Below, one piece after another: positions 15,584 through 24,552 of a stretch of DNA of 61,281 nucleotides. Each line of letters starts with the position of its first letter. Positions within the stretch are counted from its first letter, which is position 1. The stretch comes from Lachnospiraceae bacterium (GTDB lineage: Bacteria; Bacillota; Clostridia; Lachnospirales; Lachnospiraceae). The DNA is taken from NCBI GenBank assembly GCA_017623295.1, contig JAGAPK010000003.1, positions 1 through 61,281 on the forward strand. Reading direction: 5' to 3'. Position numbers and translations under genes: made by a program. The notes under the pieces are model-generated. The model was not told the DNA's origin. It searched no databases and saw only the letters and a program-made list of their open reading frames with translations.

Positions 15584-15865
15584 TCAGCTCACTTTCTCTA
15601 CTTTCATTTCTCTTATAATACGCTGTATGCTTTTCTTAGACAAATAATACTTAAAAGCTAATTCATTGTTCGACATTCCTGCCAGATAATCCTGATATAT
15701 CTTCCGGTTCCGCTCTGACAGTTCCTGCTTAAGTGCTGTACCGGCACCCCATTTCTGCCTGCTGTCCGCTTTTCTTGGAATATATATATTCTCTCCATCT
15801 ACATACTGCTGTATTAATTCTATTATTTCCATTGGCAGAATCTCTTCTGCTTTTTTATAGCCCAT
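15584..15865 (-). CDS. CD3324-like small helix-turn-helix protein
   Basis: A 93-residue protein that resembles the CD3324 family of Clostridia. The C-terminal half (RKIYQDYLAGMSNNELAFKYYLSKKSIQRIIREM) has a clear helix-turn-helix pattern like those in sigma factors and Mor-type regulators. The N-terminal part contains VDGENIYIPRK, conserved in such proteins. AGGAGG lies ahead of the ATG. Function is unknown; DNA binding is likely. Confidence 0.75.
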   Translation of the reverse strand: MGYKKAEEILPMEIIELIQQYVDGENIYIPRKADSRQKWGAGTALKQELSERNRKIYQDYLAGMSNNELAFKYYLSKKSIQRIIREMKVEKVS

Positions 15866-15899
15866 GTTAGCCTCCTAAAAAATATTTTGCTCTTAGGAT

Positions 15900-15935
15900 T
15901 AGCATTGGCTATCTGTATTGCAATAGCCAGTGCTA
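15900..15935. repeat. Long hairpin between the methyltransferase and CD3324-like genes
   Basis: TAGCATTGGCTAT (15900-15912) pairs with ATAGCCAGTGCTA (15923-15935): 13 positions with a single G-T wobble and a 10-base loop. No T run follows on either strand, so it is not a standard terminator. It could be an mRNA processing or stability element. Confidence 0.55.
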
Positions 15936-15983
15936 TGCAACGTAATTAGGTGTAGTCATAAAATTTTCTCCTTTCTCTGCTTC

Positions 15984-16775
15984 TTATATGCCGCTATTAT
16001 ATTCGTATAATCGGTACAATTTCTTTGCCATGCTTCCGGCCATAACATGTTTAAAAAACCAACGCTCAAAGCCGTGTAATTCATCTACCATTTCAGATGG
16101 TGTCAAACTATGCTCTGCCACAAACTTAAGTCCTGCTCTTTTCTCAAGATAGGTAGTGTCATCCAGACCAGAGGTAGCGGAAGCGCCAACCTCCTTAATC
16201 GGATTTTTATATTTTGATGCTTTTGCTGCTAATTCTGTATAACAGTCTACCAGTAAATTGACATTTTGAAAATAGTTTTTGATTGTTAAAAGTAAATGTG
16301 CCAGTTCTTCATGTGTTAAATACATGGAAATGCCTTCCATAATAACAATAATATGATTACAACATGGAAGTTGCTTTACCCAATCTGTTTTTCTGGCATC
16401 TGCCAAAAGCATATGGTAATATTCATCTTCTTGATAATATTTTCTGCGTTCTTCTATTACATCCGGGAAATCCACATCATACCAGATTCTGTTTCTTGCT
16501 CCAATACGTTCCACACGGCTATCCATACCACAACCAATATGCAAAACCATTGCCTCCGGGTATGTTTCCAGCATTGTCTTTACCCAGTTATCAAAGACGG
16601 CACTGCGCATTCCCATATAATAAGTAAGCCACTTGGATTTTGCCTTTCCTTTTAGAACAAAGCCTTCTTTCTCCCAAATCTGCTCAGCCTTTTTGTCTTG
16701 CAAAATAATGCCCTTTTTACTAACTGCCGCCTTTCCATAAAGCGGTATATACAATGTTTTATTAACTTCGTTCAT
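15984..16775 (-). CDS. Class I SAM-dependent methyltransferase, LCMT/Tcmp-like
   Basis: A 263-residue enzyme of the leucine carboxyl methyltransferase-like group. The SAM-binding glycine motif is VLHIGCGMDSRVERIG, followed by the acidic YDVDFPDVIEER typical of this group, and LLADARKTDW for the adenine end. MEGISMYLTHEEL fits the post-motif helix. The substrate is unknown; relatives are annotated as polyketide or small-molecule O-methyltransferases. GGGGGA precedes the ATG. The gene sits 40 bases after an amidohydrolase on the same strand. Confidence 0.88.
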   Translation of the reverse strand: MNEVNKTLYIPLYGKAAVSKKGIILQDKKAEQIWEKEGFVLKGKAKSKWLTYYMGMRSAVFDNWVKTMLETYPEAMVLHIGCGMDSRVERIGARNRIWYDVDFPDVIEERRKYYQEDEYYHMLLADARKTDWVKQLPCCNHIIVIMEGISMYLTHEELAHLLLTIKNYFQNVNLLVDCYTELAAKASKYKNPIKEVGASATSGLDDTTYLEKRAGLKFVAEHSLTPSEMVDELHGFERWFFKHVMAGSMAKKLYRLYEYNSGI

Positions 16776-16816
16776 CCCTGTCCCCCGATACTTTTCTTGT
16801 ATTATCTAATTCAACT

Positions 16817-17920
16817 CTAATCTTCATTTATCTGAAATGTATAACCATTTTCATACTGCTCATTCCAATAGTATTCTACAGCAAGGTCTCCGGTATGATA
16901 AAGAATTGTCCACTGTGTCACTTCACCGGAATTAAAGTTGCTTTGTGCAACAGACTGCATAGCACCTTTCAACTCTGACGAGGTTAATTCACCATTATTA
17001 TTTTGCAAGATTTCTTGCAAATTGTCGAAACGAATATGCGACTGTTCGTTGCCAATTCCCGCTTTGGCTTCTGCCAGATAATGATTTGTCAGAACCTCTG
17101 ACTCTGTAACAATCATTTCTCCATCTACATATTCCACAACAACAGACCTGCCGCTTGCATCTGCGATTGCATAATGATGTGCTGTTCCAATATCGGAATT
17201 CATATCATATTGCTCTAACAATGCCAGTGCTTCGTCTACATTTGCTGCATAATCCAATATCATTCGAATCGCAGCTGTCGTTGTCAAATCCGCTTTATCG
17301 GTATTCTGATGTGTTTCTATTTCATCCCCTGCCATCAAATCGGCAATACATAACCCTTTCTCATTCATACCATCTACCGGAACATAGATTGCTGCAAGCG
17401 CCATATATTGATTGGCAAATCCTTCCGGTTTCCAGGTATCTCCAAACCCTAAAAATTCCAGACAACAAGTAGAATAGGATTCGTATCCGTCCTTCGGCAA
17501 AGTATGTACAATCACGGCATCACAGGATTCCCAATCATAATTTCTGCCCATTAGATATTCCTGACCGCCCACTTCACAGTTTGATTTCGCATACAATGTA
17601 CTGCATCCATAATCCACTGTTGTTAAGCCGACATCTTCAGGCTTATAAAATCCGTTGGATAAAAAAGACACAATATAGGCAGCCATCTCATCACTAGTCT
17701 TAGCACCGCCCTGCTTCAGAAAATCAGCAAAACCATAATCTCCTTCATATTCCATGACATATAAGCCGTCCGTTATTCTCTCAACAGAAGATGCCGCCTT
17801 GATTTTATCACCAAACATTGACCATGCTCCTGCTATAAATAACAATAAGCAAATCAAAATCACAAACAATATGATTTTTACCACTTTCTTCTTGCTTTTC
17901 TTACCCTTTTTCTGCTCCAT
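16817..17920 (-). CDS. Membrane-anchored Ntn amidohydrolase (C45 / choloylglycine hydrolase-like)
   Basis: A 367-residue protein if started at ATG 17920, which has GAGGGA upstream; an earlier GTG at 17935 overlaps that site. A basic start and a hydrophobic span near residues 15-36 anchor it in the membrane. The likely catalytic cysteine is Cys106 in DYGCSTLYAK, with GRNYDW downstream as in choloylglycine hydrolase and acyl-transferase relatives. The family splits linear amides or acylated amino compounds. The presence of an N-terminal extension before the cysteine means cleavage would be needed to expose it, as in other Ntn enzymes. Bile salt hydrolase activity is possible but not shown. Confidence 0.82.
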   Translation of the reverse strand: MEQKKGKKSKKKVVKIILFVILICLLLFIAGAWSMFGDKIKAASSVERITDGLYVMEYEGDYGFADFLKQGGAKTSDEMAAYIVSFLSNGFYKPEDVGLTTVDYGCSTLYAKSNCEVGGQEYLMGRNYDWESCDAVIVHTLPKDGYESYSTCCLEFLGFGDTWKPEGFANQYMALAAIYVPVDGMNEKGLCIADLMAGDEIETHQNTDKADLTTTAAIRMILDYAANVDEALALLEQYDMNSDIGTAHHYAIADASGRSVVVEYVDGEMIVTESEVLTNHYLAEAKAGIGNEQSHIRFDNLQEILQNNNGELTSSELKGAMQSVAQSNFNSGEVTQWTILYHTGDLAVEYYWNEQYENGYTFQINED

Positions 17921-18072
17921 TTGCTTGTCCCTCACTTTTCCAATTTCTCCGTAATCCTGTTACTTTTTACTTATCTTCATTGTAATTTCTTTACTCTATT
18001 CGTATTATACATTTTTTTCCTTTTATCCGCTATAATCTGCAAGGTAAGTTGCATTTTTCATCTATAACATGC

Positions 18073-18112
18073 AAAAAAACCGAAGTGTTTTACATCACAC
18101 TCCGGTTTTCTA
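18073..18112 (-). terminator. Terminator after the lipoprotein gene
   Basis: AAAACCG and AGTGT at about 18077-18093 pair with ACACT and CGGTTTT at 18098-18111, a near-perfect stem ahead of a T run on the minus strand. It lies 45 bases past the stop at 18157. Confidence 0.7.
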
Positions 18113-18156
18113 TCATTCTTTTCAGTTTAAAACATCGTATTAACTCTGTTTTGGAA

Positions 18157-18822
18157 TTATTCTGCTAAAGCCTGGCTTGCTGCATCAGCATCAAAAAGTA
18201 ATCCGCCAAGAGTCTCTAAATCTGCTGCGCTAGGTGTCCAATACTCATCTACAATTTCAACTTTAACAGTTGTTGTAGCTGCTTCATTGTAAGTAACATT
18301 TGCATAAGCTTCATCAAGGCTGACTTTTAATAAATCAACAAGCTGTGTCATCATTTCTTCGTTAGATGGAACTTCTTCACCAGCTGCAGCTGCTTCTGTC
18401 CACTCAGTCATTAATGCTTCTGTATCTTCCTCGTAGATTGCGATTGCAGGAACATATAAATTCATCTGCTCATAAGTTACAGTTACAACGTAAGAACCAT
18501 CATCCTGTTTCTCAGCTTCGCCTACAGTATATTTTGCACCTGCAAGGATTTCAGCAAAAGTTTCTTCGAAAGCTGCTTTCTGCTCATCTGTTGCATCTAA
18601 ACCATAAAGGTATGAATCAACGATTTCTGTAAGACCTTCCTGATAAACTTCTGCAGATTCTTCTGCTGTTCCAACTTCTAACTCAACAAAACCTGTAGAA
18701 TCATTCTTATAAGAATTATCTAACACTGCTTTCAGATATGCGGAAGCATCAAAAGAGTTTCCACAACCTCCAAGTAAACCAACTGTCATTACACATGCTA
18801 ACATAGCTGCAATTTTTTTCAT
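18157..18822 (-). CDS. Putative lipoprotein (DUF5105-like)
   Basis: A 221-residue exported lipoprotein. The signal peptide ends in the lipobox LLGG-Cys20. The mature part is acidic, mostly helical, with repeated EE and DE pairs and a late EYWTPSAADLETL stretch. The build resembles DUF5105-type lipoproteins of Clostridia, function unknown. GGGAGG precedes the ATG. A terminator follows; it looks monocistronic. Confidence 0.78.
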   Translation of the reverse strand: MKKIAAMLACVMTVGLLGGCGNSFDASAYLKAVLDNSYKNDSTGFVELEVGTAEESAEVYQEGLTEIVDSYLYGLDATDEQKAAFEETFAEILAGAKYTVGEAEKQDDGSYVVTVTYEQMNLYVPAIAIYEEDTEALMTEWTEAAAAGEEVPSNEEMMTQLVDLLKVSLDEAYANVTYNEAATTTVKVEIVDEYWTPSAADLETLGGLLFDADAASQALAE

Positions 18823-18903
18823 ATTTTCATCCTCCCTTTTTTACATGGATAGCCATCCAAGGCACGATTCTATCAGTTGAGGAAATATTTGTCAACGTTT
18901 TTT

Positions 18904-19305
18904 TTATTTTGGTATTCCATATAGGCAAAAATAAATTATCATGGAAAGCAAATCGATTGTTAGAATAACACCCGCTATTATTCCTGCTATTTTCAGACCC
19001 TTTCCTGCTTTTCTCTTATTTTCTTCTGTCAAAACCTTTTCTTCCAAAGCATTCACAAGTTCTGAATTTATTGCTGTTTTTTTCTCAGTTTTTTCACTTT
19101 CAGATGACTTTTTTCCAAGCATTAATTCATCCAGTGATACCTGAAAAAGTTCGCTGATAGCAATCAACTTCTCCATATCCGGTGTGGAATCTCCAATTTC
19201 CCATTTTGAAATGGTCTGTCTGGTAACATTCAATCTCCCTGCAAGTTCTTCCTGCGAAAATCCTTTTTGTTTTCGAAGTTCATATAATCGATTACTGAAT
19301 TCCAT
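18904..19305 (-). CDS. XRE-family regulator with a C-terminal membrane segment
   Basis: A 133-residue protein with a Cro/CI helix-turn-helix at 5-60 (LRKQKGFSQEELAGRLNVTR, then QTISKWEIG), a charged linker and a hydrophobic span at about 106-128. Such membrane-tethered XRE proteins often regulate an adjacent membrane gene. It lies 30 bases after a CPBP intramembrane protease gene on the same strand and is probably co-transcribed. Confidence 0.88.
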   Translation of the reverse strand: MEFSNRLYELRKQKGFSQEELAGRLNVTRQTISKWEIGDSTPDMEKLIAISELFQVSLDELMLGKKSSESEKTEKKTAINSELVNALEEKVLTEENKRKAGKGLKIAGIIAGVILTIDLLSMIIYFCLYGIPK

Positions 19306-19335
19306 CTTTTTTCCTCCATTTAACGTTTCAAATGC

Positions 19336-20253
19336 TTATTTCGCCTTTTTCCATCTTAAGATAAGAGCCATTGCTGCAATCGCTAAAATCACAGTTGTCA
19401 AAATGCTTGCTTCTAATCCATACGCTCCACCGTTTATCATACTACATTTATCTACTTCAAAGCAAAGGATTCCTGTTGTACCTGACTCACTTCCACTTAA
19501 TGTCAAGCCAAAGACACCATAAAGCAGAAAGTTCCATATACTATGCAAGCCACAAGTAGCCCAGATATTCGCCCGATATAATCTAAGGACAGAGAAAATA
19601 ATCGATATCAGAGCCAGATTGACTATGCCAGTCATTGCATATTTTGTTTCTGCTTCAAAAAGTGTGGAAAAGTGCGGAAATGCAAAAGCTAATGCACTAA
19701 GCAAGATAGCTGCATAAGCTGGCACTTTTTTCATAAGAGTAGTCTGCAAAAAGCCACGACATAAGGCTTCTTCTGCGGCTCCTTGAATCATAAAACCTAA
19801 AAGCAGTGCAATTGTATAACCCCAATTGATATTTTTATTTACTGCTGTAAAAGATATATCCCCAACAAGAAGTGTCACTCCAATAATTGCACCCAGTAAA
19901 ACAACGGCAGCCAAAACGCCCAACACATAATCTGCTATCTTTTTGTCAAAGCCAAGAGACTGTATACTACTCTTCTCAATCCCTTTCCAATATACGATTG
20001 CCATAAGAAGATAAATGATAAAGCCAAAATATTGTATTAATGTCGCTATCTCTCCACTTGGCATTCCACCATGTAAAGGATCATAACCTGCAGCCACCAA
20101 TCCGGCAATAATAACAGCTTCTCCCAAAATTCCCGAAACAAAATATAACACAAGAAATGCCAGCATTTTTTTCACAATATAAACAGCTGTCGGCATTTCC
20201 TCCATGTTATTGAATGGACTAATCCATTTAAAAACTTTTCTTATTTCTTTCAT
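19336..20253 (-). CDS. CPBP-family intramembrane protease
   Basis: A 305-residue, eight-span membrane protein of the CPBP (CAAX protease/bacteriocin-processing) family. All three motifs are present: EEALCRG (EExxxR-type), FPHFST with the FxxxH histidine, and HSIWNFLL (HxxxN-type). Roles in bacteria include prenyl-protein-like processing, bacteriocin self-immunity and signalling. GGGAGG precedes the ATG. No bacteriocin gene is visible nearby; the downstream XRE regulator probably belongs to the unit. Confidence 0.9.
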   Translation of the reverse strand: MKEIRKVFKWISPFNNMEEMPTAVYIVKKMLAFLVLYFVSGILGEAVIIAGLVAAGYDPLHGGMPSGEIATLIQYFGFIIYLLMAIVYWKGIEKSSIQSLGFDKKIADYVLGVLAAVVLLGAIIGVTLLVGDISFTAVNKNINWGYTIALLLGFMIQGAAEEALCRGFLQTTLMKKVPAYAAILLSALAFAFPHFSTLFEAETKYAMTGIVNLALISIIFSVLRLYRANIWATCGLHSIWNFLLYGVFGLTLSGSESGTTGILCFEVDKCSMINGGAYGLEASILTTVILAIAAMALILRWKKAK

Positions 20254-20386
20254 TGTTAAGACCTCCCGGTTAAATGTTTTTGATGATTTTATTCTATAAA
20301 TTTTCTCAAAAACACTCCACCAATCCGGCTTAACAATTTGTCAACGAGTGCTGTCAATTACGTTAACTATGGTTGCGAACCCCCAT

Positions 20387-20415
20387 TTGACACCGTTTTA
20401 GCAAACCACTATAAT
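20387..20415 (+). promoter_or_regulatory. Consensus sigma-A promoter of the SpoU gene
   Basis: TTGACA (20387-20392), exactly 17 bases, TATAAT (20410-20415): a perfect consensus promoter, about 60 bases before the SpoU ATG. Confidence 0.85.
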
Positions 20416-20482
20416 GTTTCTAAAAAACAGTATCTACATATTCAGAATACTTTTCATTTAAAATACTTTTTAGGAGATATTT

Positions 20483-21310
20483 ATGCCTAACATCATTGAA
20501 ATAACCGACTTTGCAGCACCAGAACTGGATATTTACGCCCGACTCTCGGAAGCCCAGTTACTCAATCGACATGAACCCGAAAAAGGTCTGTTCATTGCCG
20601 AAAGCCCAAAAGTTGTTGAACGCGCGCTGGATGCCGGTTGCGTTCCGGTTTCCCTTTTATTAGAAAAAAAGCATATTGAAGGAGAAGCTCGCGAAGTCAT
20701 TGCACGTTGCGGTGATATTCCTGTTTACACTGCCGAGTTTGATGTTTTGACACAATTGACCGGATTTCAGTTAACTCGTGGCGTATTATGCGCAATGCTG
20801 CGCCCGAAGCTGCCGACTGTGGAAGAAGTATGCCGCGATGCACGTAGGATTGCCATATTGGAAAATGTCATGAACCCTACTAATATTGGTGCCATTTTCC
20901 GTTCTGCTGCCGCCTTAAATATGGATGCGATTCTGCTTACACCGGCATGCAGCAATCCGTTATATCGCCGCGCAATCAGAGTCAGTATGGGAACTGTTTT
21001 TCAGATACCCTGGACCTTTCTTAATGATGATTCCTTAGCATGGCCACATCAAGGCATGAACCTTCTGCAAAATCTGGGATTTAAGACCGCCGCTATGGCA
21101 TTGAGTGACCAATCCGTAAGCATAGATGACCCACAGCTTATGGCAGAAGAAAAATTAGCTATCATACTGGGAACGGAAGGGGATGGTCTGGCCGCATCTA
21201 CTATCGCTGACTGTGATTACACGGTGCGTATTCCTATGTCGCACGGGGTAGATTCTTTGAACGTTGCAGCCGCCAGTGCAGTTGCTTTCTGGCAGTTAGG
21301 GAGACATTAA
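20483..21310 (+). CDS. SpoU/TrmH-type RNA 2'-O-methyltransferase
   Basis: A 275-residue SPOUT enzyme that methylates the ribose of rRNA or tRNA. Motif 1 is NVMNPTNIGAIFRSAAAL, motif 2 is LGTEGDGL, and motif 3 is IPMSHGVDSLNVAAASAVAF, together forming the knotted SAM site. An N-terminal substrate-binding region of about 110 residues precedes. The target base is not predictable. GGAGA precedes the ATG and a perfect promoter lies upstream. Confidence 0.92.
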   Translation: MPNIIEITDFAAPELDIYARLSEAQLLNRHEPEKGLFIAESPKVVERALDAGCVPVSLLLEKKHIEGEAREVIARCGDIPVYTAEFDVLTQLTGFQLTRGVLCAMLRPKLPTVEEVCRDARRIAILENVMNPTNIGAIFRSAAALNMDAILLTPACSNPLYRRAIRVSMGTVFQIPWTFLNDDSLAWPHQGMNLLQNLGFKTAAMALSDQSVSIDDPQLMAEEKLAIILGTEGDGLAASTIADCDYTVRIPMSHGVDSLNVAAASAVAFWQLGRH

Positions 21311-21385
21311 ATCTATATAAATAATTAGAATTATGATATATTTATAGTTCAATCATACATTTATAGAATCACTGTGAGGAATCTT

Positions 21386-22219
21386 ATGGACACACAATCA
21401 TTGCAGACTTTTGTTGCTTTAGCTGAATATCGAAATTTTACCAAGACTGCTGATTCTCTTTTCATCGCACAGTCTACGGTTACTAACCGTATCGCAGAGT
21501 TGGAGAAAGAAATCGGGAAACAACTTTTTGCCAGAAATAAAAGAAAAGTGACCTTAACTGCCGAAGGTGAGGCCTTCTTAAGCTATGCCAAAAGAATTAT
21601 TGAGCTTTCCGAAGCTGGTATTCAGGAAATTAACGCAATCAAAAAATATACCGATACGATTCGTATCGGCTCTACAAATACTATTTATGAATGTCATCTT
21701 TTCCCACTGATTAAGGACTATATGACAAAATATCCCGAACAGGCTGTAAAAATTACCATTACACATTCTACGGATTTGGTACAGGCCATTCAGGATAATT
21801 TAATGGATGTCGTTTATTCTTACATTCCGTTCTATCATGCCGGTTTTGACTGTCAGGTCTTTGCAACAGACAATCTGGCACTTGTTACCAGCTATCAGAA
21901 CAATGCATACAATCATGGCATTTCACAGGAAGATCTTGTACATGCAAACTATTTGTATTGCAATTTTGCTCTGCAAGAGGTCGGTCTTTTTATTAAAGAA
22001 TTGTTTCCACCTCATCATCAATTCGGATTTGAAATTGATAACAGTACGAAACTGATTCCTTATCTGATTGCATTTAACGGCATTAGTTTTGTGCCGGAAA
22101 GCATTGCTGCGCCTTACATTAAGGAGCAGAAACTCAAACAGATTCCGTTGCTGGATTTTGAAGCACCCAAAATTAATTGTTATCGGATTACACACAAAAA
22201 TAGTCCTCACTTTTTATAA
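21386..22219 (+). CDS. LysR-family transcriptional regulator
   Basis: A 277-residue LysR regulator. ATG 21386 is used since GAGGA lies five bases before it; a GTG at 21374 is less likely. The N-terminal winged helix (FTKTADSLFIAQSTVTNRIA) and the linker helix are intact. The C-terminal effector domain is a little shorter than the usual 290-300 residues: the stop lies inside a terminator hairpin (22201-22243), so the tail may have been trimmed in the past. Target genes are unknown. Confidence 0.9.
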   Translation: MDTQSLQTFVALAEYRNFTKTADSLFIAQSTVTNRIAELEKEIGKQLFARNKRKVTLTAEGEAFLSYAKRIIELSEAGIQEINAIKKYTDTIRIGSTNTIYECHLFPLIKDYMTKYPEQAVKITITHSTDLVQAIQDNLMDVVYSYIPFYHAGFDCQVFATDNLALVTSYQNNAYNHGISQEDLVHANYLYCNFALQEVGLFIKELFPPHHQFGFEIDNSTKLIPYLIAFNGISFVPESIAAPYIKEQKLKQIPLLDFEAPKINCYRITHKNSPHFL

Positions 22220-22243
22220 AAGCGAGGACTTAGCATTTTATCA
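22201..22243 (+). terminator. Terminator overlapping the LysR stop codon
   Basis: AGTCCTC (22202-22208) and GAGGACT (22224-22230), extended inward by CTTTT/AAAAG, form a stem that contains the stop codon at 22217-22219. A T-rich stretch follows. Confidence 0.65.
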
Positions 22244-22264
22244 TATTATTTTTCTAATTCTTCT

Positions 22265-22654
22265 CTATGCTATCATCGACATCTCATATGCCTGAATCGC
22301 TCTCTGCATCTGATAAGTAGAATTCTGCATCTGGTAAGAGGAATCCTGCATAAATTCTTCGCCGTCTGCTGAAATAGTCACATTCCCGTCTATCGGTTCA
22401 ACTCCATCCGGAAAAATCTTCGCTGCACGCTTGTAACCTTCGCTCATCTGTTGCTCCAGAACACTATCAAAATCAAGTGTTTCTCCAACATCTAACGGAT
22501 TCTGATTGTCCTCCTGTACAAGACCGGAATAATCAACCTTCTGGTCAAGAACATCATCCGAAATTCTGGATAATTTATCCATACTGTCTGCACTTAGAAC
22601 ATTCGCATTATATACATATGTTGAATAAAAACTTCCAATTCCACCGATTCTCAT
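22265..22654 (-). CDS. Conserved-looking hypothetical protein
   Basis: A 129-residue protein that I do not recognise. It starts MRIGGIGSFYSTYVYN, ends in a helix rich in Gln and Met (QMQNSTYQMQRAIQAYEMS), and has an acidic middle. There is no signal peptide or membrane span. The glycine-rich start and Gln-rich C-terminal helix recall small flagellar or surface-appendage components, but no such genes are nearby. GAGGAG precedes the ATG. Confidence 0.6.
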   Translation of the reverse strand: MRIGGIGSFYSTYVYNANVLSADSMDKLSRISDDVLDQKVDYSGLVQEDNQNPLDVGETLDFDSVLEQQMSEGYKRAAKIFPDGVEPIDGNVTISADGEEFMQDSSYQMQNSTYQMQRAIQAYEMSMIA

Positions 22655-22728
22655 GTGATTACTCCTCTCCTACCTCGATTAGATTCATTATAACTGTATT
22701 TCCATAAAAAAACAAGACATACTATGTT

Positions 22729-23319
22729 CTATTCTACTTCTTCTGCATCCACATCTACTGCTTCTTTTTCCTGCCTTAACACTTTGGCATTATGCGCAAC
22801 TCTGGAAACAATCCATATATCAGAAACACCATCATATACCAGAAAAATACCGATTGCGCGAACCAATGTATCCACTGCTGCAAAAGGATTAACAATAAGC
22901 ACAATTCCAAATCCAACCGTTACTAAGCCCAGTACCAGCGCAATCCACCATTTATCATACTGTCCCTTGCACAATTTCACGGTCTGCTGCAAATTATTGA
23001 TTCCGTGCATCACAATAATAATACCTACCAGAATCGGAACCATAGCAATAATTTTCTCCGGACTTGTGAAAATCCAGACACCAATGACGGTAATAATAAT
23101 CCCGACAATCAGATTTATCTGTGAAAAAAGACTTCCATCCCTGGAATAAACATAACCAAACAGCTTGCTCACTCCCATAATAACAAGAACTGCTCCAATG
23201 GCACGACAAGCTATCTGTACCGTCATTCCCGGCCAGATAATAAGTACAGCACCTGCAATAACGCACAAAGCCGCCGATACAACCACGTTTGCTTTAATTT
23301 TCTTCAAAATATTCTCCAT
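22729..23319 (-). CDS. DUF308 (HdeD-like) membrane protein
   Basis: A 196-residue protein with six hydrophobic spans in two similar halves (VVSAALCVIAGAVLIIWPG and ALVLGLVTVGFGIVLIVNP), the DUF308/HdeD pattern. The C terminus is a charged, acidic cytoplasmic tail. HdeD relatives are linked to acid stress in enterics; the role here is unknown. GAGGAAG precedes the ATG. It overlaps the VanZ-like gene by 26 bases, so they are probably co-transcribed. Confidence 0.85.
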   Translation of the reverse strand: MENILKKIKANVVVSAALCVIAGAVLIIWPGMTVQIACRAIGAVLVIMGVSKLFGYVYSRDGSLFSQINLIVGIIITVIGVWIFTSPEKIIAMVPILVGIIIVMHGINNLQQTVKLCKGQYDKWWIALVLGLVTVGFGIVLIVNPFAAVDTLVRAIGIFLVYDGVSDIWIVSRVAHNAKVLRQEKEAVDVDAEEVE

Positions 23320-23803
23320 TTTTCTCTTCCTCCGCTATCCTTTTTCCCTGCTGCCACATAACAATATCCCGGCATTTCCGATAAATAATATATCCCAATA
23401 CAGCACCGAAACAATTCAGGATAATGTCATCTACATCAAATGCTCCAAAAGCACTGAAAAGCTGAAAAATCTCAATACCCAGAACGAAAACAAAAACATT
23501 TAGAAATACATCCGGAAAACTATTTCTTTCTGCCCTTACCATTGGAAACAATATTCCAAATGGTACAAAAACAAGTATATTTCCCGCCAGATTTTCAAAA
23601 CTATTCAATTTATAGGCATAGTCTATATACATTTTAATTGTTTTGAAAGGAATAAAATTGGCCGTTTCAAGCCCTTCCAACACAACACCTCTTTGCCATG
23701 TCTGCACAATCGCATAGAGTTGCTTAAACGGATGTTTGAAGATAATCACCTTTAACACAAATAAAATATAAATAGCAAAAAAGATTTTTATCTTTTTTTG
23801 CAC
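23294..23803 (-). CDS. VanZ-like membrane protein
   Basis: A 169-residue protein with four to five membrane spans and the VanZ-like core NLAGNILVFVPFGILFPM and DVDDIILNCFGAVLGYIIY. Starts at GTG 23803, overlapping the 3' end of truA by 16 bases. VanZ-like proteins are associated with teicoplanin resistance and envelope functions; no van genes are nearby, so a general envelope role is likelier. Confidence 0.85.
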   Translation of the reverse strand: MQKKIKIFFAIYILFVLKVIIFKHPFKQLYAIVQTWQRGVVLEGLETANFIPFKTIKMYIDYAYKLNSFENLAGNILVFVPFGILFPMVRAERNSFPDVFLNVFVFVLGIEIFQLFSAFGAFDVDDIILNCFGAVLGYIIYRKCRDIVMWQQGKRIAEEEKNGEYFEEN

Positions 23804-24552
23804 TGGTATTCTCCTTCATACTTAACCTGAACTAATGTTAATCCTTTTGCCGGCACCAAATAGCCTGCCTTCTCTCTGTCTTTTGCCTCTATAATTGCTT
23901 CCATCTCTTCCGGCTTTCTTTTGCCAAGTCCGACTTCAATCAGCGTTCCTGTCAAAATGCGTACCATATGATACAAGAAACCATTTCCAGTATAAGTAAG
24001 TATCAGTTTGTCACCCTGTCTGTCAATCTGTATGGAATCAATGGTGCGAATTGTGGATTTTTTTCCTTTTTTTGTCGAGGTAAAAGATTTAAAGTCGTGC
24101 GTTCCTTCCAGATAAGATGCTGCATGGCGCATCGCCTCTACATCCAATTTTTCCTCTAATTGATAAGCATATCTTCTATCAAAAACAGACGGAATTTTAC
24201 TGTTTATAATCTGATAACGGTAAATCTTTCCTTTGGCATTCAGACGACTGTGAAAACGTTCCGGTACTTCTTCTACCAATACAACTGCGATATCCTCCGG
24301 CAGATATTCATTCATATAATCCAGAATTTCCTCCGGCGTTTTCTCCGTATCTGCATGAAAATTCGCTATCTGTGCCAAAGCGTGTACCCCTGCATCCGTT
24401 CTGCCGGAGCCTTGTATTTCAACCTTCTGCCCGCACATTTTCGAAAGTAAAGTCTCCAGTTTGCCCTGAATGGTATTATCTGTACTTTCCTGCCGTTGCC
24501 AGCCTTGATAGCGAGTCCCTTCATATTGTAAAGTCAATTTGAAATTACGCAC
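23788..24552 (-). CDS. truA: tRNA pseudouridine synthase A
   Basis: A 254-residue enzyme that makes pseudouridine at positions 38-40 of tRNA anticodon arms. The catalytic Asp53 lies in GSGRTDAGVHALAQ, and the family motifs FKSFTSTKKGKK and GNGFLYHMVRIL are present. Starts at GTG 24552, directly after the stop of the dehydrogenase gene, with GGAGG inside that gene's end. Length is normal. Confidence 0.96.
   Translation of the reverse strand: MRNFKLTLQYEGTRYQGWQRQESTDNTIQGKLETLLSKMCGQKVEIQGSGRTDAGVHALAQIANFHADTEKTPEEILDYMNEYLPEDIAVVLVEEVPERFHSRLNAKGKIYRYQIINSKIPSVFDRRYAYQLEEKLDVEAMRHAASYLEGTHDFKSFTSTKKGKKSTIRTIDSIQIDRQGDKLILTYTGNGFLYHMVRILTGTLIEVGLGKRKPEEMEAIIEAKDREKAGYLVPAKGLTLVQVKYEGEYQCKKR

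Noticed and set aside
15900-15935. Terminator after the CD3324-like gene
   Set aside because: A long stem exists but no T run on either strand, and it lies upstream of that gene rather than after it.
23294-23803. Vancomycin/teicoplanin resistance locus
   Set aside because: Only a VanZ-like gene is present, without vanA/H/X-type genes; VanZ-like proteins are widespread in Firmicutes.
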